Shown here in pieces: positions 61,006 through 64,000 of a DNA stretch of 64,000 nt. Location of the stretch: positions 62,001 to 126,000 of the forward strand of contig NZ_CADIKF010000001.1 in NCBI RefSeq assembly GCF_902859875.1, read 5' to 3'. The number at the start of each line of letters is the position of its first letter. The stretch's first letter is position 1. A program made the translations under genes and the position numbers. This DNA comes from Paraburkholderia solisilvae (GTDB lineage Bacteria > Pseudomonadota > Gammaproteobacteria > Burkholderiales > Burkholderiaceae). The notes beneath the pieces are model-generated. The model had not been told where the DNA came from, searched no databases, and saw only the letters and a program-made list of their open reading frames with translations.

Positions 61006-61083
61006 TTGTCATTGAGCGCCTTCGCCGGCTGCGTGGCGAATGGAAATGATCAGGCAGTCGCAATGAAATTGGTGTCGTCAGCG

Positions 61084-61494
61084 CTAGTGCGATTGTTGCC
61101 GGCGGAACGGCGCATTGTGCGACGCATCGCCCTGATAAAACGCGGCGAAACGTTGCAGCTCACGCTGTGCGTCGGCAACGTCGACGTCGTCATGCAGCAC
61201 CGCGCTGGAAAAGCCGGTGCGTTCCATTTGCATCAACTGGTCGGCGAGCACGTCGCCGGTTGCGCGCAAGTCGCCGGTGAAGCCGAGCCTGCGCCGTATC
61301 AGGTACGCCTGACTGTACGCGCGCCCGTCGGTGAAACCCGGAAAATGCAGTTCGACACGCTGTGCGGCGGCGATGGCCTCGCGCTGCGTCAACGGGTCGA
61401 TATCGTTCGCAAGCGATACGACGCGTTCGCCCCGTTCAGTGTCGGCCGCGTGCGCGGCAGCGCTCAGAAGCCGGATGCGGGCAGGGCCGTTCAT
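61084..61494 (-). CDS. DUF934 protein of assimilatory sulfate reduction
   Basis: 136 residues of the DUF934 family (TQREAIAAAQRVELHFPGFTDGRAYSQAYLIRRRLGFTGDLRATGDVLADQLMQMERTGF), a small protein found almost always beside cysI and cysH in proteobacterial sulfate assimilation and probably aiding sulfite reduction. Its start overlaps the cysI stop by four bases (ATGA). The usual next gene, cysH, is absent: the neighbour is an unrelated GST gene on the other strand. Confidence 0.85.
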   Translation of the reverse strand: MNGPARIRLLSAAAHAADTERGERVVSLANDIDPLTQREAIAAAQRVELHFPGFTDGRAYSQAYLIRRRLGFTGDLRATGDVLADQLMQMERTGFSSAVLHDDVDVADAQRELQRFAAFYQGDASHNAPFRRQQSH

Positions 61495-63281
61495 GCCAGA
61501 TCCTCCGCCAACGTTCGCACGCGGTTTGCTGCCGCCTTGAACGGTTCGACGCCGACGCGCCGGACGGTTTCGATAAACCGTTCCTCGCGCGCACCCGCGC
61601 TCGTGCGCAACGACAGGTACGTCTGCAGTATTGCCTGAACCGCTTCTGTCACTTCATCGGCGGAAAACGACGGGCCGATCACCTTGCCGGCTTGCGCGGC
61701 GCCGCTCGCCGCCGATCCATCGGAACCGCCGAGCGTCACCTGGTACCACTCCGCGCCATCCTTGTCGACGCCAAGAATGCCGATATGGCCGCTGTGATGG
61801 TGACCGCATGAGTTGATGCAGCCGCTGATATGCAGATCGATCTCGCCGATGTCTTCGAGCTCGTCCATATCCTGGTAGCGCTCGGTGATCGCTTGCGCGA
61901 TTGGCAGCGAGCGCGCATTCGCGAGCGCGCAGAAATCGCCGCCGGGGCACGCGATCATATCGGTCAGCAGGCTGACGTTCGCGCTCGCGAGCCCCGCTTC
62001 CCGCGCGGCGTTCCATAGCGCGAGCAGATCGTCCGCGTGCACCCATGGCAGCACGATATTCTGCGTATGCGTGACACGCGCTTCGCCGGCTGAGAAGCGG
62101 TCGACGAGGTCCGCAACGAGTTCGAGCTGATTTGCCGACGCATCGCCCGGCGCCTGCAGCAAGCGCTTGAACGACAGGGTCACGATACGCTGCGCAGGGT
62201 CTCGATGCGCGGCGACATTGCGCTCGAGCCAGCGTGCAAGCTGCGGCGTGCGTGCCGCAGCGTCGCGCAGCGCGATGGCTGCGCGCGGGTCGGGCTGCTT
62301 GCGCGCGTCGCGCTCCTGCGGCACGACAAAATAAGCGCGAACACGTTCGAGCTCGGCGTCCGGAATGGTATGCGGGCCGCCGTCATGCTCGACGATCTGG
62401 CGGAATTCCTCTTCGACGTCGTCGATGTATTGCTGTCCTTCCGCTTTCACGAGAATCTTGATGCGCGCCTTGTACTTGTTGTCGCGGCGGCCGTACTGGT
62501 TGTACACGCGCACCACGGCTTCGATGTAGTTCATCACGTGCTGCCACGGCAGGAATTCGCGCAGCACCGTACCGATGACCGGCGTGCGCCCCATGCCGCC
62601 GCCGACGGTCACGCGAAAGCCGAGCGCGCCGTGCTCGTCGTGGTGCAGACGCAGCCCGACGTCGTGCCACTCCGTCGCGGCGCGGTCTTCGCTTGCGCCG
62701 GTTATCGCGATCTTGAACTTGCGCGGCAAGTACGCAAACTCGGGGTGCAGCGTGGTCCACTGCCGCATGATCTCGGCGAACGGGCGTGGGTCCGCGACTT
62801 CATCGGGGGCGACGCCTGCGCGCTCATCGCACGAAATGTTGCGGATGCAATTACCGCTCGTCTGGATGCCGTGCATATCGACGGTCGCGAGCAGGTCCAT
62901 CACGTCGGCCGCTTTCGAGAGCGGAATCCAGTTGAATTGCACATTGGTGCGCGTCGTGAAATGCGCATGATGTGTCGGCAGGCGCGTGGTGCCGAGCTTG
63001 CGCTGCGCGTCGAGCGCACGGCGGTACACGTCGGCTTCGGGCGCGTCGTACTCGCGCGCGACGCGCGCCAGCACGCGCAGCTGCGCGCCCGATAATTCGC
63101 CGTACGGCACCGCGACCCGCAACATCGGCGCGTGCCGCTGCACGTACCAGCCGTTTTGCAGGCGCAGCGGGCGGAACTGGTCTTCGCTCAGCCGGCCGTC
63201 CTGCCAGCGTTCGATCTGGTCGCGGAACTGCGCGGCGCGGTGGCGCAGGAATGCCTTGTCAAACTCGTTGTATTTATACAT
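61491..63281 (-). CDS. cysI: Sulfite/nitrite reductase haemoprotein
   Basis: 596 residues with two nitrite/sulfite reductase ferredoxin-like half domains and the [4Fe-4S]-sirohaem cysteine set: ACPGGDFC near residue 443 and SGCINSCGHHHSGHIG near 485-495. It reduces sulfite to sulfide with six electrons (possibly nitrite to ammonia). The short form and pairing with DUF934 suit assimilatory CysI of Burkholderiaceae. I use the ATG at 63281 (MYKYNEFDKAF), as no good ribosome site supports the TTG six bases earlier. Confidence 0.88.
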   Translation of the reverse strand: MYKYNEFDKAFLRHRAAQFRDQIERWQDGRLSEDQFRPLRLQNGWYVQRHAPMLRVAVPYGELSGAQLRVLARVAREYDAPEADVYRRALDAQRKLGTTRLPTHHAHFTTRTNVQFNWIPLSKAADVMDLLATVDMHGIQTSGNCIRNISCDERAGVAPDEVADPRPFAEIMRQWTTLHPEFAYLPRKFKIAITGASEDRAATEWHDVGLRLHHDEHGALGFRVTVGGGMGRTPVIGTVLREFLPWQHVMNYIEAVVRVYNQYGRRDNKYKARIKILVKAEGQQYIDDVEEEFRQIVEHDGGPHTIPDAELERVRAYFVVPQERDARKQPDPRAAIALRDAAARTPQLARWLERNVAAHRDPAQRIVTLSFKRLLQAPGDASANQLELVADLVDRFSAGEARVTHTQNIVLPWVHADDLLALWNAAREAGLASANVSLLTDMIACPGGDFCALANARSLPIAQAITERYQDMDELEDIGEIDLHISGCINSCGHHHSGHIGILGVDKDGAEWYQVTLGGSDGSAASGAAQAGKVIGPSFSADEVTEAVQAILQTYLSLRTSAGAREERFIETVRRVGVEPFKAAANRVRTLAEDLA

Positions 63282-63335
63282 GACCAATGCGGATTGGGAG
63301 GCGCATCCACCACCTCCGTTTCATGGATTGCGTGT

Positions 63336-63349
63336 GCGTCACATGACGC
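63336..63349. promoter_or_regulatory. Inverted repeat upstream of cysI
   Basis: GCGTCA-CA-TGACGC is a perfect inverted repeat with six-base arms, 55 bases upstream of cysI and 150 before the divergent dehydrogenase gene. It may be an operator for either gene; a CysB site would look different (no clear symmetric core), so the regulator is unknown. Confidence 0.3.
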
Positions 63350-63500
63350 TTGGGCCGAACATACCGGCGATGGCCCGGTACGGACAGGGGCAGATTCGAG
63401 CGAAAATATCGCAGCAGTTGCGATGTTCGCCGCTGAACCGGTCTACAGTACCGTTAAGCATCGATTTTGACCGTTGCATGTTCGATCGGGAGAAAGTCGC

Positions 63501-64000
63501 ATGAAAAAGCAGGTGGGAGTGATCGGCCTCGGCGCAATGGGGCTCGGCGTCGCGCGTTCGCTGTTGAGGGCGGGGTTCACCGTGCATGCATACGATCTGC
63601 GCGGCGACGTGCTGCAGCGCTTTGCGAGTGAGGGCGGCGTCGCAGCGGCCAGCCCCGCGGCGCTGGGTGCGCAGTGCGATATCGTGCTGACGCTGGTCGT
63701 CAACGCGCAGCAAACCGACGCGGTGCTATTCGGCGAAGACGGCGCCGCGTCTGCGATGAAGCCGGGCAGCGTGGTGCTGGCAAGTGCGACGGTGCCGCCG
63801 TCGTTTGCGGTCGACCTTGGGCGGCGGCTCGAAGCCAGCGGGCTGTTGATGCTCGATGCGCCGGTATCGGGCGGAGCCGCGCGCGCGGCAAGCGGCGAGA
63901 TGACAATGATGACCTCGGGCCCGTCCGATGCGTACGACCTCTGCGAGGACGTGCTCGGCGCGATTGCCGCAAAGGTGTATCGCCTCGGCGCCGGGCACGG
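63501..64000 (+). CDS. ltnD: LtnD-like 3-hydroxyacid dehydrogenase, N-terminal part
   Basis: The gene runs off the window after 166 codons without a stop. It starts with an NAD-binding motif (GVIGLGAMGLGVARSLLRAG) and contains the substrate-binding block SGGAARAASGEM, matching 3-hydroxyisobutyrate dehydrogenase-family proteins. The VTLVVNAQQTDAVLFGEDG-like segment (LTLVVNAQQTDAVLFG) is characteristic of L-threonate dehydrogenase LtnD, which oxidises L-threonate at C2 with NAD. GGGAG precedes the ATG. Divergent from cysI. Confidence 0.78.
   Translation, partial: MKKQVGVIGLGAMGLGVARSLLRAGFTVHAYDLRGDVLQRFASEGGVAAASPAALGAQCDIVLTLVVNAQQTDAVLFGEDGAASAMKPGSVVLASATVPPSFAVDLGRRLEASGLLMLDAPVSGGAARAASGEMTMMTSGPSDAYDLCEDVLGAIAAKVYRLGAGH

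Noticed and set aside
1..64000. CRISPR arrays, tRNA or rRNA genes, intact insertion sequences, prophage integration genes
   Set aside because: I looked for repeated spacers, cloverleaf-like sequences and transposase or integrase motifs and saw none that I could support.

Overview
The window is GC-rich DNA, densely packed with genes on both strands. Its gene families (stacked LysR, AraC and GlxA regulators, a NodT/MdtBC-type efflux operon, Gram-negative porin, YfiBNR, DUF934-CysI, FecR-OmpA-CHASE2) point to the Burkholderiaceae, most likely Paraburkholderia, Caballeronia or Burkholderia. The genus is an inference from gene content. I see no rRNA, tRNA, CRISPR array or intact insertion sequence. 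The window looks like an accessory or secondary-replicon region made of many one- to four-gene transcription units.

Layout, left to right. 1-3.6 kb: end of an epimerase-like gene, a hydroxyquinol-type intradiol dioxygenase with a MarR regulator, an SDR and an EamA exporter. 3.8-8 kb: a membrane-anchored TPR protein, a cysteine synthase-like gene beside a broken MocR-type regulator, and a divergent GlxA-type regulator/isonitrile hydratase pair. 8-12 kb: an orphan sulfonate-type binding protein, a small lipoprotein, and a membrane protein with a sorbosone dehydrogenase-like lipoprotein. 12.6-17 kb: an AraC regulator, a three-gene unit (unknown protein, lone acyl carrier protein, pirin-like protein), a DUF4087 protein and a TSUP exporter. 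17-26.4 kb: a four-gene RND efflux operon (fusion protein, two pumps, outer-membrane channel), possibly headed by a 37-codon leader. 26.7-29.6 kb: a porin and a compact type VI secretion cassette (Hcp, Tlde1-type L,D-transpeptidase effector, small membrane protein that is a candidate immunity factor). 29.9-32.4 kb: yfiR-yfiN-yfiB, a redox-sensing c-di-GMP switch. 32.9-35.7 kb: mocD-mocE with a truncated mocF-like remnant, divergent from a LacI regulator, with a perfect 26-bp palindrome between them. 35.9-39.8 kb: HdeA-like protein, FecR-OmpA-CHASE2 envelope operon and a DUF1801 protein. 40-46 kb: MHS-family symporter, DMT exporter/LysR pair and LysR/mmsA pair. 46.1-49.5 kb: a very large multidomain protein. 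49.6-64 kb: nitronate monooxygenase, tautomerase, SDR/LysR pair, secreted peptide, AraC regulator, flavin reductase-like protein, alpha/beta hydrolase, TPR-glycosyltransferase, QorB/HxlR pair, GST, CysI-DUF934, and the start of an LtnD-like dehydrogenase.

The most striking locus is 46,090-49,533. It encodes a 1,147-residue protein with no signal peptide. It appears to combine a YopT-like cysteine protease domain (Cys130, His241, Asp257), a second copy of that domain whose Cys is replaced by Asp (Asp367) while His502 and Asp519 remain, a pertussis/cholera-type ADP-ribosyltransferase domain (Arg639, Glu735) and a long uncharacterised C-terminal region. It has no evident immunity partner. I read it as a probable secreted effector or toxin aimed at eukaryotic cells. 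Together with the Hcp-effector cassette and the rhizopine-type mocDE genes, this suggests a bacterium adapted to living with plants, fungi or protists.
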